From contig CACKVQ010000007.1 of assembly GCA_902603705.1 (NCBI GenBank), positions 1 through 52,950 on the forward strand: a DNA stretch of 52,950 bases, in the 5' to 3' direction. The translations under genes were made by a program, and so were the position numbers. Shown here piece by piece: positions 37,211-47,124 of this stretch. The DNA is from Puniceicoccaceae bacterium. GTDB lineage: Bacteria; Verrucomicrobiota; Verrucomicrobiia; Opitutales; Coraliomargaritaceae. Numbering within the stretch: the first letter of the stretch is position 1; every line of letters starts with the position of its first letter. The notes beneath the pieces are model-generated. The model had not been told where the DNA came from. It was given only the letters and a program-made list of their open reading frames with translations, and did not search any database.

Positions 37211-37972
37211 ATGGATTTTACACTAAGAATTTGGCGACAGAAGGATTCCGTAAGCCGTGGGGAACTAGTGGAGTATAAAATTCATGACGTTTCTGAGGAT
37301 TCCTCTTTTCTCGAAATGCTGGATATTCTTTCTGAGAATTTAGTCGAAGATGGTAAAGTGCCTATGGCTTTTGACTACGACTGTCGTGAGGGCATATGTG
37401 GTATGTGTTCTCTTACTATAAACGGGATCCCTCACGGTCCCGAAAACGGTACGACCGCATGCCAGTTGCATATGCGTCATTTTAATGATGGACAGACTAT
37501 AACAATCGAACCGTGGAGAGCAAAGCCATTTCCTGTCGTAAAGGACTTAATAGTAGACCGTTCGCCGTTAGATAAAATTATCCAATCTGGTGGATTTATT
37601 ACTTCTCGTGCTGGAAGTGCAACAGATGCCAATACACATTTAATTAATAAAGGTACCGCGGACTACGCTATGGATGCGGCTGCTTGTATAGGCTGTGGCG
37701 CTTGTGTTGCTGCATGCCCAAACGCCTCTGCTATGCTATTTACTTCTGCAAAAGTCGCTCACATGAATAGTTTGCCGCAAGGTAAACCAGAGAAGCACCG
37801 TCGTGCTTTAGCAATGGTCAGTACGATGGATGATGAAGGATTCGGTGGATGCACGAACATTGGAGAGTGTGAAGCTGCTTGTCCAAAAAACATCTCACTC
37901 GATGTAATCGCTCACCTAAATCGAGATTATTCGATTGCTCAGGTTAAGAGTTTCTTTAAACCATATGTTTAG
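37211..37972 (+). CDS. sdhB: succinate dehydrogenase iron-sulfur subunit
   Basis: Electron wire from FAD to the cytochrome anchor. 253 residues. The [2Fe-2S] site is DYDCREGICGMCSLTING plus TTACQLHM. The second domain has CIGCGACVAACPNAS and CTNIGECEAACPKNI, providing ligands for the [4Fe-4S] and [3Fe-4S] clusters. This arrangement and length fit the type B enzyme. It follows sdhA by 26 bp and completes the operon. menD lies 114 bp further on, consistent with menaquinone as the electron acceptor. Confidence 0.95.
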   Translation: MDFTLRIWRQKDSVSRGELVEYKIHDVSEDSSFLEMLDILSENLVEDGKVPMAFDYDCREGICGMCSLTINGIPHGPENGTTACQLHMRHFNDGQTITIEPWRAKPFPVVKDLIVDRSPLDKIIQSGGFITSRAGSATDANTHLINKGTADYAMDAAACIGCGACVAACPNASAMLFTSAKVAHMNSLPQGKPEKHRRALAMVSTMDDEGFGGCTNIGECEAACPKNISLDVIAHLNRDYSIAQVKSFFKPYV

Positions 37973-38086
37973 GTATTATTTTTAGGCATATTTTGTTCGA
38001 GAAGAAATTGAACGTCTTAGACTGATTTTTCACTTATTTACGTTCTAATTATTGGTTTGTATTTAAATCTAAGGGGTTCTCTTATT

Positions 38087-39841
38087 ATGCTTCCCATAAC
38101 TACACCTTTCGACGCTGTATCGTGCTCTAGTGTGAACACCGTATGGGGCGCACTTACTATTGAGGTTCTAGCCCGTCTTGGAGTGAAGACGGTAGTCACT
38201 TCTCCAGGTGCACGCTCTGCACCTCTTACCTTAGCGGCAGCTCGTAATGCTCGAGTGGAAGCACTTTCCATTTTAGACGAGCGTTCAGCTGCTTTTTTCG
38301 CATTAGGAATTGCTAAGCGTACGCTTCGTCCAGTTGCACTAATTTCTACCTCTGGTACTGCTGCTGCTAACTACTTGCCTGCTGTGATTGAAGCATCGTT
38401 AAGTGGTACGCCACTTATTATAATGACTGCAGATCGTCCGCCGGAGTTACGTAACTGTAGTTCAGGGCAAACAATTGATCAGTCCAAAATATTTGGTATT
38501 TATGTACGTCATTACACAGAACTTGCCTTGCCGGAAGCTACAGAACAGATGTTGAGCTACCTCAGACAAACACTAGTCCATAATGTTAACCAATCGATAA
38601 TCAATAATCCAGGGCCAGTTCATCTAAATTTCCCATTTCGTGAACCATTGTTTAGTCTTCCAGAGGACATTAATCCGATTATTGATGCAGCTAAACTAGA
38701 ATCAATATCCACTATAATTACGAGACCTTGTGATAGCGTTGTTATGAAAGGAGCAATTGATCAAATTGCATTAGAGCGCCTGTCCAGTCATCGTAAAGGA
38801 GTTATAATTGTAGGCGCGAACAATCCTTCTTGTGGAGATGATGATTTCGCAAATGCAGTGAATTTGATTTCGCAGAAGTTAGGATGGCCCATCATAGCAG
38901 ACATTCTCAATCCTGTGCGCAATCACTACATAGAGAATCGTTCAGTTATAACTCATTATGACACTTTCTTACGTAATAAAGAATATACTAGCACCTTAGA
39001 ACCAAAAGCTGTACTACAGATTGGTACTCTACCAACCAGTAAAGTGCTGAATAATTGGCTCGAGTCTCTAGATGCAGTTACTTTTTTACTCACTTCTCGT
39101 CCTATCAATACGGATCCACTGCATCGTTTGGCTACTCCAATTTATGGCGATGTTTGTGAACTATCTCAAGCAATTGAGCAAGAATCCATAGATCCCGAAT
39201 GGAGTACTCAATGGATGGCTTTAGAAGAACAAACAGCTGCAAAGATAGACACAAAAATTCATACAATAGAAGCCCTCTTTGAGGGTAAAGTCTCCTGGCT
39301 ACTTTCACGTTTTTTACCTACAGGAACTTCAGTGTTTTTAGGAAATAGTATGAGTATTCGTTATGCTGAGTATTTATGGTCTGTAGGGACGAGTGGGTGC
39401 TCCATCTTTTATAACCGAGGTGCTAACGGTATAGATGGAACACTAAGTACCGCTATAGGAGTTGCTCATTGTGGAAAACCGTCTGTATTATTAATAGGTG
39501 ATTTAGCTTTTTTACACGATATAAATGGTTTACTCTCTATGAATTTACTAGAGGGTAGCCTTACCGTTATATTAATAAACAACAACGGTGGCGGAATATT
39601 TGAGCATTTACCGGTGGCGAATGATGGGGCATCTTTCGAGGAGTACTTCGCCACTCCTCAATGCGCTAATTTTTCTCAATTGTGCGCATCATACGGCGCT
39701 GAGTATACTGCAATACACGACTGGGACCAATTGATAAAAAATATTACTAATTTACCACAATCTGGAATACGTGTCATAGAAGTCATTACAGACCGAAAGG
39801 CGGATATACATACACTTTCTACTATTCAAACGACTTCGTAG
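38087..39841 (+). CDS. menD: 2-succinyl-5-enolpyruvyl-6-hydroxy-3-cyclohexene-1-carboxylate synthase
   Basis: Thiamine-diphosphate enzyme committing isochorismate to menaquinone. 584 residues from ATG at 38087, which has AAGGGG ten bases upstream, one of the few clear Shine-Dalgarno sites here. An upstream TTG at 38057 is in frame but less likely. Signatures: TSPGARSAPLTLAA, the ThDP glutamate in LDERSAAFFALGIAK, STSGTAAANYLPAVIEA, MTADRPPELRNCSSGQTIDQ, FLGNSMSIRY, NRGANGIDGTLSTAIG, and GDLAFLHDINGL with NNNGGGIFEHLP as the cofactor pyrophosphate motif. No other men genes are near. Proximity to type B sdh suggests functional pairing. Confidence 0.95.
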   Translation: MLPITTPFDAVSCSSVNTVWGALTIEVLARLGVKTVVTSPGARSAPLTLAAARNARVEALSILDERSAAFFALGIAKRTLRPVALISTSGTAAANYLPAVIEASLSGTPLIIMTADRPPELRNCSSGQTIDQSKIFGIYVRHYTELALPEATEQMLSYLRQTLVHNVNQSIINNPGPVHLNFPFREPLFSLPEDINPIIDAAKLESISTIITRPCDSVVMKGAIDQIALERLSSHRKGVIIVGANNPSCGDDDFANAVNLISQKLGWPIIADILNPVRNHYIENRSVITHYDTFLRNKEYTSTLEPKAVLQIGTLPTSKVLNNWLESLDAVTFLLTSRPINTDPLHRLATPIYGDVCELSQAIEQESIDPEWSTQWMALEEQTAAKIDTKIHTIEALFEGKVSWLLSRFLPTGTSVFLGNSMSIRYAEYLWSVGTSGCSIFYNRGANGIDGTLSTAIGVAHCGKPSVLLIGDLAFLHDINGLLSMNLLEGSLTVILINNNGGGIFEHLPVANDGASFEEYFATPQCANFSQLCASYGAEYTAIHDWDQLIKNITNLPQSGIRVIEVITDRKADIHTLSTIQTTS

Positions 39842-39863
39842 AAGTTTAAAAGTTACCACTTAG

Positions 39864-40820
39864 CTAACTGTCATCATCATCACTGGATATTAGTTTAGGC
39901 GCATCCGACACGTCGCCGAATATACTAGGTGCATCGTTTCTTTTACTTTTGTTGCCCCTATTTTTTTCGTGTTCAGATTGACCTTCAACGGAGAAACGGG
40001 TAAATGGCACTGCTGCAAGACGAGCAGCCGGAATTCGCTTATTAGTTACTTCGCAAATTCCAAAGCTTCCATCCTTGATTCTAAGGATGGCTTCTTCGAT
40101 TTCATTAAGGGCATCATGCTCGCTCGAAACAAGACTCAATGCAAAGTCACGATCAAAAGTATCTGTACCAGCATCTGCTTGATGGCTCCCATAGTTTGAA
40201 AGATCACCAGAATCTTCGCGAGAGGAGTGACCTAAGGTTTCGGATGTGTGTAGACTGAGTTCATCGCTTACATGGGATCTCAATTCCATAAGTAATTTAT
40301 AATATTTACTCCACTTTTTAGGGATCTTACTCTCATTAATTTTAGCATCCTTTTTTTTCTGATTAGGATTAAATCCTAAAATATCACACATTGATGCGGC
40401 GCCTAGTACACGTTTTTTATGAGTCTTTTTTATAACTAATGTTTTTTTCGGCTTAGGTATTACTGGTTTTGGCTTCTCGCTTTCTTTGACTACCTCTTCT
40501 GGTTTTTTAGCCGCCATCATTTCTTCGATTTCATCAATCGATAATGCTATAGGCGCAGGTTTTTTATACTCAACTGTTTCAGTGCGTGATATTTCAGACT
40601 CTTTAATAAGTGTAGAATCATTACTAAGATTAGTCTTAACCTCAGTTGATTCAGGGATATCTACGATCTTCTTAGTTGTAGATTTTTTAGAGCTTACTTT
40701 TCTCTTAACAACCTCCTTCTTCGTGGTAGTCGCCTTTCTAACAGCTTTCTTCTTAAGCTTGCTTGAGGAAGTCTTTTTAGAGCTTACTTTTTTTGCGGGA
40801 TATTTTTTCTTATTTAACAT
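39864..40820 (-). CDS. DksA/TraR-like protein with histone H1-like lysine-rich N-terminus and lost zinc finger
   Basis: 318 residues. The first ~55 residues are Lys/Ser/Thr rich (AKKVSSKKTSSSKLKKKAVR), as in H1-like DNA-binding tails. A proline/lysine/glutamate linker follows. The C-terminal part (about 165-290) has the DksA coiled-coil and globule pattern: KYYKLLMELRSHVSDEL, SSEHDALNEIEEAILRIKDGSFGICEVTNKRIPAARLAAVPFTRF. The four zinc cysteines of DksA are reduced to one (GICEVT, then RFSVEGQ where CVxCQ is usual). So it cannot bind zinc in the standard way. It follows ileS by 28 bp on the same strand. Probable nucleic-acid or RNA-polymerase-associated regulator; role unproven. Confidence 0.8.
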   Translation of the reverse strand: MLNKKKYPAKKVSSKKTSSSKLKKKAVRKATTTKKEVVKRKVSSKKSTTKKIVDIPESTEVKTNLSNDSTLIKESEISRTETVEYKKPAPIALSIDEIEEMMAAKKPEEVVKESEKPKPVIPKPKKTLVIKKTHKKRVLGAASMCDILGFNPNQKKKDAKINESKIPKKWSKYYKLLMELRSHVSDELSLHTSETLGHSSREDSGDLSNYGSHQADAGTDTFDRDFALSLVSSEHDALNEIEEAILRIKDGSFGICEVTNKRIPAARLAAVPFTRFSVEGQSEHEKNRGNKSKRNDAPSIFGDVSDAPKLISSDDDDS

Positions 40821-40848
40821 ATTTATAAAATTAATAGTTACAACTAAT

Positions 40849-43686
40849 CTAATTTACAGAAGGTTGCATAGTATTTAGAATTTGGGCACATCTAGGAGAA
40901 ACTGGCCCCCATTGATCAGTATTTACAAGTTTGGGTACCCAGCGCCAACTACGTGGGCAGCGTACACCGTCCGCATGAGCTACATCAATTTTAATATTAA
41001 AAGTATGATCAGACTCAATTAAGGAAACTTCCGAAAGAATGAATAGTTCCGACAGCTCAGCCTCGTGTTTTTTCAGAAGAGTAAAGACAGGGTCTTTTGC
41101 ATTTCCAGTTATAGTAGCTTTAGCGTCGAGGCTCTGGCCTATCTTCTTTTCCTGACGTAGAGATTCAAGAGGATCATTGAGTTTTTCCGATAGGAACTTT
41201 CTAAGCGTACGTATTTCTGTAGCTGTATTAACATCATTCCAGGCAGGGTCTATCACTGGCCAGTCTGTGAGTGCAATGAGATGATCGCTAAATTCTTCAT
41301 CTGTATGCGCATAACTCCATGCTTCATCTGCAGTAAAAGGTACAAGTGGCGCAATCAAGCGTGTGAATACTGAAAAGAGTATATGAATAGCAGTTTGAGA
41401 TGAACGTCTTAGTGGGTCGTTTGGACTACGAGTGTACATTCGATCTTTAAGCACGTCATGATAGGTAGAGGACAAAGTGTTGACACAAAAAGGGTCTATA
41501 TAGTCTTTGTAAGCACGATGAAACTCATATGCTTCATATGCTTCGGTTACATTAATCACAAGCTGACTTAATTCGTATAATATCCATTTATCTAGTGAGC
41601 TTAATTTGTCTATCTCAACAGTATGTTTATCAGGATCAAAGTCATGTAAGTTTCCAATCTGGAAACGTAGCGTGTTTCGAATAGTCCGATAATTATTAGT
41701 AACATTTTTTATAATTTTATCAGAGACCGGCACATCACTTCGGTAGTCCTGCGAACAGATCCATAACCGAACAATGTCAGCACCATAGCTACCTATCCAC
41801 TCGGTAAGAGGTCTAGAAGCACCGTCGCTTTTGGAAAGCTTTTTTCCGTCTTCTTTTACAATAAAACCGTGAGTTAAAACATTCTTGTACGGAGCATTTT
41901 TGTTAGTGATAACAGATGTCCATAAAGAGCTTTGAAACCAGCCTCTATGCTGGTCAGAACCTTCCAGGTAGAGATCAGCTGGCCAGTTAAGATTGCTGCG
42001 TTTTTTAAGAACTGCTAGATGACTAGTCCCAGAGTCAATCCACACATCGAGTGTATCTTTACCGCACTTTAAATTCATAGCATCTGGCCAGTTATCAGGT
42101 AACTTAATGTCTTTAAGAATCTCAATCGCTGATTCCTCGTACCAAATGTCAGTCCCAGTATCTGCTACTTTTTTAGCAATAGCGCGGATAACATCTGCAT
42201 CGATGTAGGCTTCGCCGTCATCATCGTAGAATGCAGGTATTGGAACACCCCATGAACGCTGACGGCTGATGCACCAGTCCGGGCGATTTTCAACCGCTGC
42301 ACGTATCCTATTTTCACCCCAATCTGGGATAAAATTTACATCATTTATACACTCTAACGCTTGCTTACGATCACCTGCTTTATCAAGGGAAATAAACCAC
42401 TGCTCCATTGCGCGAAATACTACAGGCGTTTTAGATCTCCAGCAATGCGGGTAGCTATGAGAGATCTTTTTCTTGGCAACTAGTGAATTGTTCGCAGCAA
42501 TAATACGAAGAACACCTAAGTTAGCATCAGATGGCTTACCGCTTTCACCTTCGAGTACGGACAATCCTACTAGTTCCCTCGGAACCTGTCCGTCATTAAC
42601 ATAACAACCATCGTCGTTTATTGGACAATACACATCTAATCCGTTATTTATACCAGTTATATAGTCCTCAAGACCGTGTCCAGGAGCTGTGTGAACGCAA
42701 CCTGTTCCACTGACCGTAGTCACGTAGTCCGCCAGTAAAATAGGAGAGATACGATCTATGAAAGGATGGTGTGCTTCAATATTTTTGAGTTCAGAGCCAG
42801 AGTAAGTAGCAACAGTCTCGACATCTCCTAGTTTACATTCGTTTACTACGGCCTCAACTAATGATGTAGCAATGACCATAGTACCATGACAAAGCGTCTT
42901 GATTGCTGAATACTCGATTTTTGGATGAACAGAAACAGCTAGATTAGCCGGCAGTGTCCAAGGTGTGGTCGTCCATATCAGTATAGAACTGTTATCGTCA
43001 GGCAAATTCAACCGAGCTCGTCCTTCTTGAGACAATTGTAATTTAACGTAGATGGAAATACTGTTATGTTCTTTGTATTCAATCTCTGCTTCTGCAAGCG
43101 CAGTGGCGCAAGGTATGGACCAGTAAACTGGTTTCTTGCTACGATATACTAAGCCTCGTTCAACGAAAGTAGCAAAGGCCTCTAGTTCAGCTGACTCGTA
43201 TTCAGGATGAATAGTCCAGTACTCATTTTTCCAATCGGCTGTTACGCCTAAGCGCTCGAATTGCTCTCGCTGAATTACTCGATAGTTATCGGCGAATTTT
43301 GCGCAAGTTTTACGCACTTCTAAAGGAGTATAATCAGAACGTTCAGAATCCTGTAATTTACGTGATACTTTATGCTCAATGGGAAGTCCGTGACTATCCC
43401 AGCCAGGTATGAAGGGCGAATTCATTCCGCGCATCCATTTGTAACGTAATATCGTATCTTTTAGACTCTTGTTTAGTGCATGCCCTAAGTGCAAATCACC
43501 GTTTGTAAATGGCGGTCCATCGTGCAATATAAAATTATCGCCTTGCCTATTCTTATTTTGAATTTGGTCGTAGAGACTCGATTCTTTCCAGTGATCGAGG
43601 CGGCCTGGCTCACGCTCCACTAGATTTCCCCTCATTGGAAAGTTAGTTTGCGGTAGATTGAGCGTGTCTTTGAGGTCTTGCGACAT
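40849..43686 (-). CDS. ileS: isoleucyl-tRNA synthetase
   Basis: Charges tRNA-Ile and edits valine. 945 residues. The class I HIGH motif is GDLHLGHALNK and KMSKS is KKLSKSDG. The editing domain has TTPWTLPANLAV and TVSGTGCVHTAPGHGLEDY. DGWDSHGLPIE-like PGWDSHGLPIEHKV is near the start. The C-terminal zinc ribbon is eroded: RCPRSWRW and VSPRCAQI have Cys-x-x-Ser and Ser-x-x-Cys in place of two Cys-x-x-Cys pairs. No T-box leader is seen in the 140-bp upstream gap shared with the antiporter gene. Operon with the DksA-like gene downstream. Confidence 0.97.
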   Translation of the reverse strand: MSQDLKDTLNLPQTNFPMRGNLVEREPGRLDHWKESSLYDQIQNKNRQGDNFILHDGPPFTNGDLHLGHALNKSLKDTILRYKWMRGMNSPFIPGWDSHGLPIEHKVSRKLQDSERSDYTPLEVRKTCAKFADNYRVIQREQFERLGVTADWKNEYWTIHPEYESAELEAFATFVERGLVYRSKKPVYWSIPCATALAEAEIEYKEHNSISIYVKLQLSQEGRARLNLPDDNSSILIWTTTPWTLPANLAVSVHPKIEYSAIKTLCHGTMVIATSLVEAVVNECKLGDVETVATYSGSELKNIEAHHPFIDRISPILLADYVTTVSGTGCVHTAPGHGLEDYITGINNGLDVYCPINDDGCYVNDGQVPRELVGLSVLEGESGKPSDANLGVLRIIAANNSLVAKKKISHSYPHCWRSKTPVVFRAMEQWFISLDKAGDRKQALECINDVNFIPDWGENRIRAAVENRPDWCISRQRSWGVPIPAFYDDDGEAYIDADVIRAIAKKVADTGTDIWYEESAIEILKDIKLPDNWPDAMNLKCGKDTLDVWIDSGTSHLAVLKKRSNLNWPADLYLEGSDQHRGWFQSSLWTSVITNKNAPYKNVLTHGFIVKEDGKKLSKSDGASRPLTEWIGSYGADIVRLWICSQDYRSDVPVSDKIIKNVTNNYRTIRNTLRFQIGNLHDFDPDKHTVEIDKLSSLDKWILYELSQLVINVTEAYEAYEFHRAYKDYIDPFCVNTLSSTYHDVLKDRMYTRSPNDPLRRSSQTAIHILFSVFTRLIAPLVPFTADEAWSYAHTDEEFSDHLIALTDWPVIDPAWNDVNTATEIRTLRKFLSEKLNDPLESLRQEKKIGQSLDAKATITGNAKDPVFTLLKKHEAELSELFILSEVSLIESDHTFNIKIDVAHADGVRCPRSWRWVPKLVNTDQWGPVSPRCAQILNTMQPSVN

Positions 43687-43826
43687 AATATAAAGCGAGT
43701 AATCCTTAAAAAGCGCGGCATACTGTATTTTTGAGCTTCCAAGTCAAGCACACAGAATAAACTCGCTCTGTAATCAGTAATATCTTTTTTTGCGAACGCT
43801 GTTTATGCTCTAATATCTCTAATAAT

Positions 43827-44840
43827 ATGTCTTTAGCGCTCATTCAAATATCTTACTCAGAACTGCAGCTTACTATTTTGCTCCTTTTTATGCTCCTGGG
43901 GCTATCAGCGCTTATTTACGGGGGTTATATACTTACAAAGGGTGCATCCTCAATTTCGGTCAATATGAGAATTGACCCGATGATCGTAGGCCTAACTGTG
44001 GTATCGATAGCTACTTCTATGCCAGAAATGGCCACATCAATGGTTGCTGCACAAGAAAATCCAGGTATTGCCCTTGGAAACATACTCGGTAGCAATATCG
44101 CTAATATTGGACTAATTTTAGGCATAACCGCAATTTTTGGTCCGCTTAAGATCAAGAAGCATATGGTACAAAAGGAAGTGCCATTTCTCATTTGTGTTAG
44201 TGTTCTATTTATATTCTGCACTTACAGCAGTGGACTTAGCCAATTGGAGGGTGTGCTACTCCTTATTCTGACGATTGTTTATCTATTATACGTCGTAAAA
44301 ACAGCATTAAATAATTCCACTACAGAATCCGAAAACATACCAATTGATAAGTATAATGAACCCATAACTCAGACTACCAAAATTGCAATTTTACTAGTTT
44401 TACTCGGCGCAGTTTTACTTGCTTCAGGCGCAGATGTTCTTGTAGATGCCTCAGTCGAAATTGCTACACGTATGGGGGCAAGTGAACTTTTAATAGGGCT
44501 AACGATAGTTGCTTTAGGCACAAGCCTTCCTGAATTGGCAGCTTCAATTGCTGCTGTACGAGGGGGCCAAGGTGACATGTGCTCAGGTAATATTGTAGGC
44601 TCGTGCTTATTTAATATTTTATTAATCGGAGGTAGTGTCTCTGCAGTGTGGGGTATTGAACTTGAAAATGGGCCGACAGTCATCGAGTTTTTAGCCTTTT
44701 TAGTACTGCCTTGCCTACTTTTTTGGTTTTTTAAAAGTGGACGGATTGTTACACGAAAAGAAGGCGTTGTCTTACTCTTTACCTATGCTACAGTCATCAC
44801 GCTTTCAGCGCTTAGTAACTACGGATACATTAGCCTGTAA
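43827..44840 (+). CDS. calcium/sodium antiporter, CaCA family (YrbG-like)
   Basis: 337 residues with about ten membrane helices and two inverted alpha repeats. The first repeat holds VSIATSMPEMATSMVAA and GNILGSNIANIGLILG; the second holds VALGTSLPELAASIAAV and GNIVGSCLFNILLIGG. These are the cation-binding motifs with the conserved acidic residue and the GN-x-x-GS pattern. Exchanges Na+ or H+ for Ca2+ across the inner membrane. A hydrophilic loop (about 155-180) joins the halves. Divergent from ileS, upstream of gpmI by 45 bp. Confidence 0.92.
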   Translation: MSLALIQISYSELQLTILLLFMLLGLSALIYGGYILTKGASSISVNMRIDPMIVGLTVVSIATSMPEMATSMVAAQENPGIALGNILGSNIANIGLILGITAIFGPLKIKKHMVQKEVPFLICVSVLFIFCTYSSGLSQLEGVLLLILTIVYLLYVVKTALNNSTTESENIPIDKYNEPITQTTKIAILLVLLGAVLLASGADVLVDASVEIATRMGASELLIGLTIVALGTSLPELAASIAAVRGGQGDMCSGNIVGSCLFNILLIGGSVSAVWGIELENGPTVIEFLAFLVLPCLLFWFFKSGRIVTRKEGVVLLFTYATVITLSALSNYGYISL

Positions 44841-44885
44841 AATTATGTTTATAAACCGATACCACAAAAAAACATTCTGCAGTAA

Positions 44886-46463
44886 ATGCCTAAGAAAACA
44901 AAGCCAGTAATATTAATCATTCGAGACGGTTGGGGTACTAACCATGATTCTTCGTACGACGCTCATAACGCTATTAAGCTAGCCAATACCCCAGTTGCGG
45001 ATAGACTTACTCAGAATTATCCTAGTACAGAGATTGAAGCCTCAGGGCTCGCTGTAGGATTGCCGGTTGGCATTATGGGTAATTCGGAAGTTGGGCATCA
45101 AAACATTGGTGCTGGGCGTGTAGTCGATCAAGAAATTGTGCGAATCAATAAAGGTATAGAGACAGGCTCAATAAAAAGCAGCCCTACGCTCAATGCCGCA
45201 TTTGATAATGTAAAAGATTCAGGAAAGGCGCTTCATTTCCTTGGGCTTGTATCTGATGCAGGTGTACACTCGATGCTGGAACATTTTTATGGTTTGCTAC
45301 GCCTAGCTAAGGAACACGGTCTAGAGACCGTTTTCCTCCATGCTTTTACTGATGGCCGTGATACGGGACCATTTACTGGTAGTACTTTTATTTCTGAGGT
45401 TGAAGCAGAAATGACCAAAATCGGTATCGGAAAAATTGCTTCAGTCACAGGTCGTTATTGGGCCATGGATCGGGACAATCGTTGGGATCGAGTCCAGCGC
45501 GCCTACGACTGTCTGACCGGGCGCGTGATTGTGCATAGTGCTAATTCTGCAAGCGATGCAATTCAAGGGCAGTACGATAATCCAGAGACTGAAGGTACAA
45601 AGGGTGACGAATTCTGTCCGCCAACTTCCATAATAGATGAATATGGTCAACCCATTGGCCCAATTGTGGATGGAGACTCCGTCCTCTTTTTTAATTTTCG
45701 AGGAGACAGACCGCGACAGCTTACCCGTGCTTTTATTGAAGAGGGTTTTGATAATTTTGACAGAGGTAAGAAGCTTGTACTTTACTTTGCGACTCTAAGC
45801 GAATATCAAAAGGGACTCTGTAATAATATAGTTTTTTACAAACCCAAGAAAATGGCAGATATTCTTGGTGCTTTTGTCGCAGAACAAGGCATTGCTCAAT
45901 TCAGATGTGCAGAGACAGAAAAATTTCCCCATGTTACCTTCTTCTTCAACGACTATAGAGAAGAACCATTTCAAGGAGAAGAGCGCAAATTAGTGCTCAG
46001 TCGTAAGGATTGTGCTACTTACGATGAAAAGCCAGAAATGTCAGCATACGGAATACGGGATGCTACAATTGAAGCCATAAAATCAGAGAAATACGGGCTT
46101 CTTGTGGTTAATTTTGCAAACCCTGATATGGTTGGTCATACTGGTGTACTCAAAGCCTGTGTTGAAGCCTGTGAAATAGTTGATCAATGTGTCGGTGATC
46201 TATTAAATGCAATTGATGAAGTTGGTGGTTCTGCTGTTATCACTGCCGACCACGGAAACTCTGATCAACTCTGGAGTTACGAACGAAACGGTCCACACAC
46301 GGCACATACTTTGAATCCAGTAGAAATTGTTGTCTACAGCGACAAGTATATTAACTCGAATCTTAGGGGCAATGGGTCGTTAGGTGATATAGCCCCAACT
46401 ATATTGAAATTGATGGACCTTCCGCAACCAGCTGCTATGACAGGGAATAGTCTAATTCCATAG
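44886..46463 (+). CDS. gpmI: 2,3-bisphosphoglycerate-independent phosphoglycerate mutase
   Basis: Interconverts 3- and 2-phosphoglycerate in glycolysis via a phosphoserine intermediate and two Mn2+ ions. 525 residues. The metal site opens with [10 protein letters not shown]; the nucleophile is S67 in [72 protein letters not shown] and TADHGNSDQ complete the phosphomutase and transferase domains. It precedes engB by only 4 bp. Confidence 0.97.
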   Translation: MPKKTKPVILIIRDGWGTNHDSSYDAHNAIKLANTPVADRLTQNYPSTEIEASGLAVGLPVGIMGNSEVGHQNIGAGRVVDQEIVRINKGIETGSIKSSPTLNAAFDNVKDSGKALHFLGLVSDAGVHSMLEHFYGLLRLAKEHGLETVFLHAFTDGRDTGPFTGSTFISEVEAEMTKIGIGKIASVTGRYWAMDRDNRWDRVQRAYDCLTGRVIVHSANSASDAIQGQYDNPETEGTKGDEFCPPTSIIDEYGQPIGPIVDGDSVLFFNFRGDRPRQLTRAFIEEGFDNFDRGKKLVLYFATLSEYQKGLCNNIVFYKPKKMADILGAFVAEQGIAQFRCAETEKFPHVTFFFNDYREEPFQGEERKLVLSRKDCATYDEKPEMSAYGIRDATIEAIKSEKYGLLVVNFANPDMVGHTGVLKACVEACEIVDQCVGDLLNAIDEVGGSAVITADHGNSDQLWSYERNGPHTAHTLNPVEIVVYSDKYINSNLRGNGSLGDIAPTILKLMDLPQPAAMTGNSLIP

Positions 46464-46467
46464 TACT

Positions 46468-47112
46468 GTGAAAATACAATCTGCACGACATATAGGATGC
46501 GCTACTGATCTCGAATCTTGCCCACAGAGTAACCTTCCAGAATTTGCTTTTGTAGGCCGTTCTAATGTCGGAAAATCTTCGCTTATCAATACACTCGCAG
46601 ATGTTAAAGGCTTGGCGAAAATCTCTAGTACTCCAGGTAAAACAAAGCTAATTCATTTTTTTAGGATTAACGACCTCTGGACTTTAGTAGATCTGCCTGG
46701 ATATGGTTTCGCGAAGTTATCAAAAGAAAAGCAAGCAGAGTTCAATAGGAGTGTAAGCCAATTTTTAAATGAACGTATGAATCTTAAGCAAGTATTTGCA
46801 TTAATCGATTCTCAACTGGAACCACTACAAACAGATTTGGCATTTGTAGATTGGTTGCAGGAATGCAAAATCCCATTCTCTATAATACTTACAAAAACCG
46901 ATCGTAGTGCAGAATATAAAGTCGCTAATCATGAAGAGAAATTACTACGAGCACTTCAGGATTATGGGCTACGGCCTACAGAAATTTTTAAGTGCAGTTC
47001 TAAAACTAAGAGGGGTCGTGGTGCATTACTAAATTGGATAGAAGGGCAGCTCCCTAAGGTCCAAAAAAAGAAAAAAGGTAAGGCTATCAAATTAAGCTGG
47101 ATGCAAAAGTAG
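46468..47112 (+). CDS. engB: ribosome biogenesis GTPase EngB/YsxC
   Basis: Essential GTPase in 50S assembly. 214 residues. G1 GRSNVGKSSLINTL, switch I region SSTPGKT, G3 VDLPGYGFAK, G4 ILTKTDRS and G5-like KCSSKTKRG. The C-terminal tail is lysine-rich (KVQKKKKGKAIK). The start is GTG at 46468, placed by the short 4-bp gap to gpmI and by the family N-terminus (KIQSARHIGC). Converges with nadE, 12 bp apart. Confidence 0.94.
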   Translation: MKIQSARHIGCATDLESCPQSNLPEFAFVGRSNVGKSSLINTLADVKGLAKISSTPGKTKLIHFFRINDLWTLVDLPGYGFAKLSKEKQAEFNRSVSQFLNERMNLKQVFALIDSQLEPLQTDLAFVDWLQECKIPFSIILTKTDRSAEYKVANHEEKLLRALQDYGLRPTEIFKCSSKTKRGRGALLNWIEGQLPKVQKKKKGKAIKLSWMQK

Positions 47113-47124
47113 CTACATTTACAC

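Noticed and set aside
40486-40878. 130-codon plus-strand frame opposite the DksA-like gene
   Set aside because: Its hydrophobic run is the reverse of the lysine-rich tail (AAA/AAG read as TTT/CTT), not a real membrane protein.
43687-43826. T-box or ileS promoter
   Set aside because: No T-box sequence (AGGGTGGTACCGCG type) is seen; a TTGACT lies upstream of ileS but no -10 at good spacing.
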